Of a stretch of 64,000 nucleotides of DNA, positions 12,620 through 24,800 are shown piece by piece. The position numbers and the translations under genes are program-made. The notes beneath the pieces were generated by a model, which was not told the DNA's origin, did no database searches, and worked only from the letters and a program-made list of their open reading frames with translations. Source of the stretch: Parasponia andersonii (Eukaryota; Streptophyta; Magnoliopsida; Rosales; Cannabaceae); NCBI GenBank assembly GCA_002914805.1, contig JXTB01000385.1, positions 61,456 through 125,455 of the forward strand. Direction: 5' to 3'. Positions within the stretch are counted from its first letter, which is position 1; each line of letters starts with the position of its first letter.

Positions 12620-12890
12620 ATGATGACGAGATTAATGTGTTTGTTTATCGTAATGTTTGTTATGGTAGGCTTATGCATTAATGAACCCTTGAATATTAAT
12701 ATTAATGGTACACGGAAACTGGTAGGCGTGGGAGTGATTCTTGACTTTGATTCTAGGGTTGGAGAGATAGCAAAAGACTATATCTCCATAGCTCTCTCCG
12801 ACTTCTACTCTAAACATGCAAATTACCAGACGAGGCTGGCTCTTTCTGTGAAAGACTCCAAGAACGACGTCGTTTTGGCCGCATCAGCAG
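12620..12890 (+). CDS. GLR: GLR exon 1 (signal peptide and start of amino-terminal domain)
   Basis: Encodes residues 1-90 plus one base. The frame is open upstream to a TTG at 12,596, but the first ATG is at 12,620 ([13 protein letters not shown]). The exon ends GCATCAGCAG followed by GTAAGT at 12,891. The leftover G joins CC at 27,472 to rebuild A-A-L-E-F, the residues GLRs carry at this junction. That codon match across 14.6 kb is the main evidence that this exon belongs to the downstream ones. Confidence 0.85.
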
Positions 12891-15800
12891 GTAAGTACGT
12901 GTTTGAATTTCAACAAAAAATTTATAGAAGGATAAGGAATAATGTCGATAAGGAATATTGTCGTTTTATGTAATGTAATTTAGAAGGATTAATTGATCGA
13001 AAATATAACAAAAGGACGGACGAAAAAGTATATATATTAACGGACTTTGGGAAATAGTTTCCTCCTTCTTGCCTATATAATTTTCCCTCAAATATTTTTT
13101 TCTTGCCTAAATCCAAGATATTCCAAACAGAGGTTAAATAATCTCAATTTCATGTCGATATATAAGTAATATTAACATATATATACATACCTAAGGTATA
13201 ATTTTGACCAACTGACTCACCGAGTTGATGATCAACTCGGGGCAAACTTTGTGGTTGTAAGTGTGCCCGGCGGATGAGAGGAGAGAATATGGCGAATATG
13301 GGTTTATTAGAGATTAATTAGAGTGGTTAAGATATTGTGTCAACTTGGCGATTCTTTTCTATGCCAATTTGATCATGTCTTCTTATATATATTTTTATTA
13401 TTATTGTTATTCCATGATTCATTAGTAGTTAAGCTCTACTACTTTTTTTATTTTTTATTTTTATTTTCAGGGTTAAATTAAAACCCGACTTTAATTAAGT
13501 TTCAATAATGATATCGGCCAAAACTAGGCTGAAAATAAACAAAATTTTTATGTGTAGTTTTACTTGATCAATATGAGAAGTTTGATTTCAAAGGTCTTAT
13601 ATTCTATATATCCTTAAAACTAATGGCAACTAGTGTCACGACCCAAAATCCAGGTCAGTGGTAGAAGGTGAATTTCACAAAGGTAGGAAATTCATTGATT
13701 TATTTGAAAAATGTCAAAAGTTCTAATTTTTATAAAACGGTCAATTTAAATAAAATAATTGGAATTTCATCCCGTGAACCACTCCTACAGTTCGTATACA
13801 CCATTAAACATAGAACGAATAATTATTTAAAAACCTAAAATCAAATATAATTCCAAGCAATATCACTATCCACAACGAAACTCAAATCCCAGAATGGCAT
13901 ATATAGGTTCACAGACGAAATAGAAAGTAATAATCTTAGTTCAATGCTAACAAAAAACCCAAACAATCCAAACACCACTATAACAAGCTTCTAGCATTAT
14001 TAAGAAACGAACTACAGTCAAGATGACCTCTTACTCCTCTTGATCACCAAGATCGCACTGGGCACCACCTGAGGAAGAAGGTAGGGGGGCTGAGCATAAA
14101 ATGCTCAGTAGGAAAAACAATTACCCGATCGAAAATATTTTAGTGATGGAGAATTCCTGCATGGTTAGTTTAGTCCAAAACATACATATATATATATAAT
14201 CCAAACTGGAAATCTACATATATATAAAAACAGTGTAATCAAAACCATTCAATCTATATGTGCACATGACACAAATCAACCCATACCCATGAGCTCTCAT
14301 TCTCTCATCTGTAGAAACTTAGGATAATGGCACTAAGTATGCCTAACAGCCTACCTAACACCTAAGCCCATACCCGGAAGGGATACCCATGTGCCGCCTA
14401 TCAAACCTGGAGGGGTAACCGAATTACCTACGCCTACCAAATGGGGAGGTAATCAGAAGTAACAAAACCCCGTGCGAGTTTACAGACTTTCACCGATGTT
14501 GGAGCACGTAGCGCCACTCTGTAAACCCATGATGCTAACACGGTACTCATGTATGATCCTATGATATGTGCAATACAGAATTGAAGTGTGAAAATAATCA
14601 TGCTCTGGTTTTTCGGTAAAATCAGTATACTAGATTTTTATATAAAAACGGGCAGCATAACGGCCTTATTTTTAATATACCCAAAATAACTTGTATTCAA
14701 AAAATTCCCAGAGCAATACAGTATATATCTCATACAAAAAATTCTCATCATAGATATTTAAATAGTCTAGAAACCACATTTATTCTCATATGTTGCAGAA
14801 AGTAAATTTTATTCGAAAACGATATAAAACAAAGGTAATTGAATCCCTACCCTGCTCGAATAGCAATACCACGCTATTGAATCCTCAAGGTATTGTTGAC
14901 GATCGCCCGGAGGGTTGGGAACCAATTCCAAGCCCTCGATCGTCCTCTTCCGAAAAACCAATTTCTCACCAGAGCTTCAATTCCACAAACGGACCTCTTC
15001 GCTGAATTCCTAGCACCCAAAATAGCTAGGTTAGGCATATAATGTGTTAAATTTGGGTCCGGGCCCACACTGGGCCGGTGGCACACAAAATGAGGTAAAT
15101 CTCGACCGTCCGATCTCGATTTCCGTGCCGATCACCAAACATAGGCAATATATATCAAACTTCTCCATTTTCCGAGTACAATCCAAAAATGACAACAAAA
15201 TCATAATCCAATGGCCGGATCAAAAAGTCAAACTTAAACTCAAAATACCCAAAGATAGTAACTTTCAATCCGGGCAAAATAGGGTTGAGATATATATACC
15301 TTGATGATCCTTGCGACGAGACGAATCCAACGGGACCGGTTGGAGGTCGAATGGTGGCCGGAATCGTCGGCGGCAGCCAAAAATCCGATTCGGGCCTTTT
15401 GGTGCTTTTCTGGCATTGTAGGCAGCGGCAGCGGAGCTTCGGCGTCGCACGGGGAGACTTTGTCGGTCGGTTGTGCGGGCGAACAATGGCGGCGGTGGCT
15501 CCTGCGGTGGTCTGATGTCGACGGGCGAGAGGGTTCGAGAGAGAGAGAGAGATCAGGGGGGAAGAGAGAGAAGAGAGAGAGAAAGAAAAAGGACAGGTCA
15601 CGTGGCCCTATCTTATAGGGCTGTGCAATTTTTCAAAAATTACACATAATTCCCCAAAATTTCAAATCTCTTTCAAATCAGTCCCTCAAAAATTATAATT
15701 TAGTCCTTCTGTACAAAACTTTTGTAAATTAATCCCCCCAATATTATATCCGAAAAATTAGAAAATTCTGGGTTTTTACAACTAGGATATTTACTACTAA

Positions 15801-18800
15801 TTAAGTTCGATTTGGTGGCGAGTCAAACTCAGGTGTTAACGATTAATATATTTAGTGTAGAGTACGCCACTAACACATATGTTTGAATTAATTCGTGAGA
15901 ACGAAATGTTTACAGTATATTCCCCTTGTATAATAGGCACTAAAAATGGAAGTTCGATGTTTCTTTGAAAAAAAAAATGGAAATTGAATGACAACTTTCT
16001 AACTAGTCAGGACAAACTCACAACTTGTCACTAATAATATGTACATGACTAGTTTCAACTCTTTATATAAAATGAAAACATATCACCTTTATTTTGTGTC
16101 TTAAAATATCACTTAATCTCTCATAAAGTATTGTGTTTGGTGATTAAAACTACATTCAGAATTTTTAACTACAATGTTTTAATTTTGTCGCTATAGTAAC
16201 TAAAACTACCTTCAGTTATAGACTTTTATGTTATTGTTAATAATTTTCCAAGAAGTTTTGCCAAGATTAACCACAAATCAATTAGCATAACAAGAATGAA
16301 TCGAACACGCACCAAGATTTAGTATGGTTAGCCACACTTTGTGATCTATTACTGTCACGACTGAAAATCTAAGGCTGTGACTTTTGATAATTTTATGTTG
16401 AAACAGTAGTAAACAGTGATTTTCCAAAATTCCAGAAAATTTAGTAATTAGAATTTTTAGATTTAGTCCTCAAAAGTAACCGAATTTCATATTCAAGAAA
16501 CATTAATTTTAGTATTAATTTTCCAAGGAAATCCTTCATTTAAAGTTTTGGTTAAAATCTAATTAATTAGTTTAGAAATATTTGTAAATTTATAAATTAT
16601 AGAAAAAACGAGTCTAATTAAACCTTAAGTCCAATGTTCAAATAATTTACATAAAATCATTTGTATTTCTAAGTATTCAATTTTAATAGAAAAATTTATC
16701 CTCATACATCTACTTAATAAATACACCACGATTAGCTAAATATATTTGATATATAAAAAGGAAAGAATGGTATAGAATAGGAGCCAACTAATAAAGATGT
16801 GGGAAATGACACACATATACCAAACAACCTTGACAAGTCACCAAGATAATTTCCCCAAAATAAATCAACACCTGAAAGTGGGAATAAATAAAAGGGGGGT
16901 GAGCAGGTGAATACTCAGTAGAGAATCGATTATAAGTTTTTATATGTAAGAAAATATACTCACGTTGAAGGTCGTGCATGGTTAGTGTTCTTTTCCAAAC
17001 AGTTCACACAACTCAAGTGGAAATCATAGTCCAACAATTCAAATATTCCAAACCATTGAAAAATATCCATAAAAACCAGTACATATCTATTCAAGCCAAC
17101 ATATAACCTTGTATGCAATCATGATGTCCGAAGTATCCTAGTAGATCACTCGTAAGTCCGAGCCACCTAAAGAGATGCTATAAGTCCGATCACCCGATGT
17201 GGGGCATCATAAGTCTGATCACCCAATATAGGGCATCGTAAATATGTGAATATATGCAAATATTTTATAAACAACAGAATAAGGATATGCACTATTTCCA
17301 CAAAATCTCAAAATAACCATGCAGTATTCTTTAATCAAATCACTTCCAGTCTTCAAAACTGAGTTCTCAAACCATTTTGGATTTTTTAAAAATTTCGGCA
17401 TTACAACAACTATTTTCTATCAAAATCCAAAAATCCAATTTCCTATAGAAACCAATCCAAAACAGTATATATGATATGCCAACAAATGTGACGTGTCTGT
17501 CAGGCAGTTTATATCTCAAACCAGGTCAAAAATGGATATAAATACAATTTTTATAAATTATTTCACGAAATTCTATATTTATTAAAAATATGTGAAATTC
17601 ATAAATTAAATTAATTTTTGAATCAAGTAATCGAATCCCTACCTCAATCGAGCGTCCAACTAATGTTAGAAGGTTATGGAGAAAGTTCGGCATTATTTGG
17701 GTGTCATTTGGAAGAGCGAATGTCATTTTCAAATCTTTGGTTCATTAGTTTGAAACCTTGATTTTCAAACGGAGATTCAAATCATGAAACGGACTTCACC
17801 ACTGAATTCAGAGCACCCAAAAACCTTAGGTTAGACATATAATTTGTCAAATTTAGATGCGGGCCCCACAGCATACAAATCGAGGCATATCTGAGCCGTT
17901 CGATTTCATTTTTCGGGCCCATTTTAGAACATAGTCAATATATATATATCTCATTTTTCACAATTTTCAACGTAGATTCCAAAAACGATATTATTTTTAA
18001 AATCTAACGATCCGATCAAAAAGTCAATTTCAAAACTATTTACATACAAAACTATCCGACGAAATTAAATCAAACAGAGCAAAATTGAGATGCTGGATAC
18101 CTACCACCAGATTGCCCGTGAAGAGACGAGTCCACGGCTACCAGTTTCGCGGCAAACGGTGGCCGAAATCGGCTTCGGCAAGCAAAACAAGCGGCGGTAT
18201 TTTTCGTAATTTTTCGGCGATCATGGGCTCCGATGCGGTTGATTCTGGCAGTAAGAGCTTCGTCCGGTGATGACGCATCGTTTTCGGGTGGCGGCGAGCT
18301 CCAACGGTGGCCAGAGGAAGAGCGACAGTGGCTGGTAGCGGCGGGTCTTCGCAGGGGCTTTGAGGGAGAAGATGAGGAAGTTCAGGGATTTATGGGCAAT
18401 TTCCGTAACTGTAGCACCACGTGTCAGCTTCTAGTTAATTGGGCATTATTTTACTTATTTGCACTTGGACCCAGTATTCTGAAAATTTTCTCAAAAATAC
18501 CCTTAAATAATTATACTTTGACCCCAAATTTTCAAACTTTCTTCACACTTTTGTCCAAACGAATCTAGACCCAAATCTTTTCAGATTTATCTTTTTTAAA
18601 AAAAAAAAATTTGGGTCAAAAGACCATAATATCCTTTCTTAAAATAAGGGGTTTTACAATTACTAAAAATAAAATAAAATAAAATTAAAACCTTAATTTT
18701 AGTTGCAACACAATCTGTGACTAAATATATATATTAAAAAAATTCATAGCAAAAAGTTTGTCACAAAAAATGCAATTTGTTATCACTAAATATACTTATG

Positions 18801-21800
18801 GTATATCTTATTGCACTACCATATTGAAAAAGTTGTAACTATAAGTATACGAATGACAAGTGACTAAATGTAATCTTTTAAGCATGATAAACTATTAGTT
18901 GCGACTAAATATTACTTTGAGTCATTAAAAAAAAAATTTGAAGTGACTAAATCTTACTTTGACTAAGGGCATATTTGACATGGCTTTTAGATACTATTTT
19001 TTGGCTTCTTGAACCCAAAAGCAGTTTTTGAGCTTATTTGGGTAAAATATCAAAAAAAAAAAAAAATTGGACTCTAAAGTTCTTCCAGAGAAAGTTAAAT
19101 TCATGTAGTTTCTTTAGGAAGAGCTTAACTCATGCGGTTTCTTTAAGAAGAAATTTAAATAAAATATGAATTTTTTTTAAGTAATATTTTACTTTTTCAT
19201 ATTTAGTCTTATTTTAATAAATGACAAAAAAATGTCATTTAGATCCTCAAATTAAAATTTCAAATATATTATCCAAACAGTATACTAGAAGTTATGACTT
19301 TAATTTCTCTTCTTCTATTAAATAAAAATATGAGTAAAAACTATCCCAAATAGGCTCTAAGTATATATCCTTGAAAAATCTAACAAAATCCAAATATCAC
19401 GAATAAAATAATTTGGTGAAAGTGTTTATGAGTTTTATTGGTAAACAAACACTTCCAAGATTTGATTAAAAGAAATAGATAATAATAATAACAACAAGAA
19501 GAAGGGATAATATCACTTTTATATCTTGTAGTGATACTTTATTCAATTTATATTTTGTGTTTTGGTTATTATCAGTATTGACCTTTAGATTTAAAATTTG
19601 TTACAAATTTATACTCTGACACCAATTTAGAGTAGTTAATTTATCAAGATAATTTAATAAATTTATTATCTGATCAATTTTTATACAGTTTATTTTTAAT
19701 TATTTTAAACGATATCTTTATAATTTAACTATTTTAAATTGGTATCAGGGTATAAATTTTTAACAGATTTTAAATCAAATGGTCAATGTTGATAATAACT
19801 AAAATACAAGGTATAATTTGAACAAAGTATCAAAATGCAAGGTATAAAAATTATAATATTCCTAATAATAATAATAATAATCCTGAATTTTCTTAGCAAC
19901 CAAGCACTGTTTAATTTGAAGAAGATTTCCACTATACCCAGAACCTAGGGCTATTTCTCTCACTACAATACAAAGATAAAAAATTAAAAAAAAAAATTGG
20001 AGAATCGAATAATATAGATTAGTCTTTAGCAATTCAGCTATTTTTAATTAGTACACAATATGTCGAACAAAATCAGCTAGATTTTTTAACTGAAATAATT
20101 GCATTAAACGACTTAGATAAAAGTAGCTACTTCATCATTATACATGTTTTAATCAAATCAAAGTTTTAATCAAATCAATTACTCATAAAGGTGTCAAAAT
20201 AGGTCGGACCAAACGGCCAGCTCGCGGCCTGTCACTAGGCTATATGTTTAGGCCCCCCCAATCTAGCCCTCCTGGCCTGCCCCCAAAAAATAAATTTTTT
20301 GAAAATAAATTTAAATACAAAATTTTTCTAATACTTATAAATATAAATTTTCCTTGCTCTTTTTTTTTTCATACTTTCAAATTTCAATCCAATTCTAAAT
20401 AATTTTCTAATACTTAAAATTTTTTTTATCAACTATTCCTTTTATATACTTTTAGCTTATTTAATTATTTTTAAACTTTTATCAACAGGAAAAAAATATA
20501 ACATATTATTATTTTTTCATAAATTTTATTTTAATATATTTACCTAACTATACAAATAATAATCTCATTTTTTTGGATTTTTTTAAAAATTTTTAAAATT
20601 GGGCCAAGAACGGGCCAGCCCACCTAGGAGCCTAGTGGGCCTACGGAATGGGTTGGGCTACATTTTAAAATTCTAGGTCAAGCTCGACCCTACCTGTTTT
20701 TCCTCCAAGCCCGCTTTGGGCCAGGCCGGCCCGCCCATTTTGACACCTCTAATTACCCACGAGCAAATTATAACTCTCTTATAAGCCAAGAGTTTTGGTG
20801 ACCATACTCAAGATCACCTAGACCTTGGTTAACGAAAAGATGTCTCAATATGCCCCAAAGCTAAGGGCCTCCTTCATGCTCCCAAATTCACCAATAGCTC
20901 AAATTAATTAATGATTGAATTGATTGCTTGGAATTGGTTTAATCAGTCGACACTTAATCATGTCACTTGGTTTCTTATATTGCTACCTTGTAAACATATG
21001 AATTGTATTCTTAATTAGACGATTGAGTGGTATTGTCACATAATATATTTAATGCAGTTTTCAAGTTTTGAAACGTGGAGTAACCATTAATATAGAACAT
21101 TAACCATTAGGCTATGTTTGGTACGAGGGAGGGAAGAGGGGAAGGAAGGGAACCTATATTACTTAGAGAAGAGAAGTAAGAAAGGAATGAGAGCACTCTT
21201 TCTTTATTGTGTTTGTGACACAGCGGATCGCTAGATTTCGCTTTAACTTAAGTTCTTATAACGAGAAAAAAAATAAGCAAAATTCTTCAAGAGAATTTAG
21301 AAGAGAAATATAAGATTTGATTGAACCTTAGATGATTACAACTCTTGCCAATGAAGACAATTTATACAAGTTTAGGATTAATCTAAACCATCCAATAAAA
21401 TAATTCTAAGAAACTTGCAACCATACACCTAGCACCTACCAATCAAACATACTTAAATTGTTCATCTAACATACTTCAAATAAACAAATTGTTCACCCAA
21501 TACACGTCAAATAAACAAGCTAAATAATCTAACACATTTCAAATAAATAAGGCTACAATACCTAATACACAAAAGCATTCTAAAAAACAATGGAATGTTC
21601 ATTCTAAAAAACTGAAGTTTTGGTAGAGGTACCAAGTCAAGAGTATGCAACGGAGGATGAATATAAATAATTTCAAATGGAAATTTACCGTTGGAACGAT
21701 TTTGCACATTGTTGTAAGCGAACTCAGCTTAGGTAGAATATTCTCCCATTGTCTTAGGTTTTCTTTAATCAAGCACTGTAAAATATTGCCCAGTGTGCGA

Positions 21801-24800
21801 TTAGTGACTTCAGTTTGCCCATCTGTTTGGGGATGACAAGTGCTACTAAATTGCAAGGTGGTATCAGGTCTCTTCCACAAAGTGCGCCAAAAATGACTGA
21901 GGAATTTACTATCGTGATCAGAGACTATTGTCCTTGATAACCCATGCAGGCAAACAATCTCTCGAAAGAACAATTGAGCAATATGGGTAGCATCTGAAGT
22001 TTTCTTGCAGGGAATAAAATGAGCCATTTTTGAAAAACGATCTACTACAACAAAGATAGAATCTAAACCTTTTTATGTTTGCGGTAGTCCTAAGATGAAA
22101 TCCATGGATAAATCTTCCTAAGGCACATCAGGAATAGGAAGTGGTATGTACAATCCAGTGTTTTGAGCTTGTCCCTTTGCAGTCTGGCATATATAACAAC
22201 GCTTGATAAACTTCTCGACATCACGCTTAAGATGTGGCCAAAAGTATCGAGCTTCCACTAATAAAACAGTTTTGTCTCGTCCCATATATCCTCCTAGCCC
22301 TCCTGCGTGTAGTTCCTGAATAATGTGTTCTCTGAGAGATCCTCGTGGAATACATAAATGATTTTCAAAGAATAGAAAACCATCATGTATTTGATGTTTA
22401 TTTGCAACTCCATTAATGCAATTCTCTCATTCTTCCTTGAAATCTTCATCATCAGCATATAAGTCTTTCAAATAATCAAAACTGATTATTTTATTTTGAA
22501 TAGCAGTTAGTAACATAACTCGGCGACTCAATGCATTAGCAACCTTATTTAATTGTCCTGACTTATGCTTGAGAGAGAAAGTGAACTTTTGGATGTAGGA
22601 AATCCATCGAGCATACATTCGATTTGGTTTGGAAGAGTTGTTGAGCTACTTAAGAGCTTGATGATCTGTATTGAGGATGTATTCCTTCTGCACTAGATAC
22701 GGCTTCCATTATTGTAATGTGTGAACAATCGCATATAATTTTTGTTCGTATGTTGACCACTTCTTTCTAGCTTCGCTGAGCTTTTCACTAAAGAAAGCTA
22801 TTGGCTTCATATCTTGGGATAGAACAGCTCCAACTCCTACGCCAGAAGCGTCACAGTCGACTTTAAAATTTTTATCAAAGTCAGGAAGTAAAAGGACAGG
22901 TGCATTTGTGAGTTTTTCCTTTATGACAGCAAAACTCTGTTCTGCTTCTTCTATCCAAAGGAATTGCTTTTGCTTCAAACATTTGGTGAGCGGTGCGGCT
23001 ATAGTGCTGAAGTTTCTCACAAATCGTCTATAGAATGCTGTAAGACCATGAAAACTCTGAACTTCTGTAATAGTCTTCGGTATTGGCCATTCTCGGATAG
23101 CCTTTACTTTATCTTGATCGACTTTGATTCCGTCAGAACTTACAACAAAGCCCAAGAAGACTAAGCTGTCAGTCATGAAGCAACATTTCTTCAGGTTAAC
23201 ATACAACGGATTCTTACGAAGTGTATTAAAAACTTCGGTCAAGTGTTGTAGATGTTCTTTCTCATTCTAACTATAGACTAAAATATCATCAAAATAAACT
23301 ACGACAAATTTTCCAATGAAGGGTTGGAATACCTGAGTCATTAACCTCATGAAAGTACTCAGGGCATTGGATAGACCGAACGGCATAACTAACCACTCGT
23401 ATAGTCCTTCATGTGTTTTGAATGCAGTCTTCCATTCATCTCTAGGATGAATACGAATCTGATGGTATCCGCTTTGCAAATCAATCTTAGAAAAGAGCTT
23501 TGATCCTCCCAATCTATCAAGCATGTCATCCAATCGTGGGATAGGAAATCGATATCGTATCATAATCTTGTTGATGGCTCGACTATCAATGTACATCCTT
23601 CAACTTCTGTCTTTCTTCGGTGTTTGGAGTGCAGGTACAGCCACAGGGCTCATAATTTCTCTAATCATCCCTTTCTTGAGGAGATCTTGTACTTGTATTT
23701 GTAAGATCTCATATTCCTTAGGATTCATGCGGTAGTGCAGTAGACTCGGTAGACTTGCTCCAGGAATAAGATCAATCTGGTGTTGAATATTTCGCAGGGG
23801 TGGTAAGCCAGTAGGTAACTCCTCAGGAATGATGTCTTCAAATTCAGACAATAATATTTGAACTTATACATGAATATTGATAGGAATAAATGTCTCTTTA
23901 GGTACAAAAAGAATGTTGGTCCTTGTGGGGATTGTTTGGTTATTTTGTAGCTTCAGAGGAGCCAGAGTAATCTTCATATCATCGTTGTGGAAGCTGTATA
24001 TGTTAGCTTTGCCATTATGCATAATGTTTAAATCGAATTGCCACGGTCGACCAAGCAACATATGACAAGCATCCATATCAACAACATCACATAATACCTC
24101 ATCTTTGTATTTACCGATAGAGAAAAGAACTCGACATTGTTGTGTCACCTTTGTTTCACCGACGTCCTTGATCCAGCCAATGCGATACAGTGTAGTATGT
24201 GGTTGGGTTGGCAGTTGTAACTTATCCACCATAGTCTTTGATACTATGTTCTCGCTACTCCCACTATCAATAATAAGATTACACTCGTTGTTCAACCGTA
24301 CAACAAGTCTTGAAGATATTGTATCGTTGCATATCCTCTTCCTTCTTTGGTGTATACATCAATCATCTTATCGCCAAGGAAATACCTTCATCTCCATAAA
24401 TAACTTCCTCAGGTTTAACTTCATTTACATACTCCTCATTCTCGAAATACGTCCCGTCTCTTTTGACGTCGTCATCATGTGTGGTTAGATTGACGGGTCT
24501 GTTTTGATGACATTGATTTGAATAGTGGCCTATTTGTCCACAACAATAGATTTATTACCTCTCGGGACTGCATAAGGGTTGCTAGTATTGTTGTTGGCTA
24601 CTTCTCTTTACGGTCGAGCAGTTGGTTGGTGAGAAGGAGCTTACTGCTTCATCGTGTGGTCTTGCCATGGCCTTCACTTTGCTCAAATTAGATCTTTGTG
24701 GTGGTGAAGAGGATTGTGCAGTTGTTGGATTGCGATTTTTCCTTTTGTTGAGTTGAGTTTCAATTTTCAAAGTGAGTTGAATTGCGCCAGACAAAGTATA

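Noticed and set aside
15155-15618. Overlapping ORFs on both strands (up to 148 codons)
   Set aside because: They lie in the GC-rich core of solo LTR A, start in different frames, read low-complexity Ser/Pro/Arg text and have no family signal. LTR B has matching spurious ORFs at 18,085-18,568.
13634-18658. LTR A and LTR B as the two LTRs of a single element
   Set aside because: Each has its own different perfect TSD, and only 572 bp without primer site or coding trace separates them.
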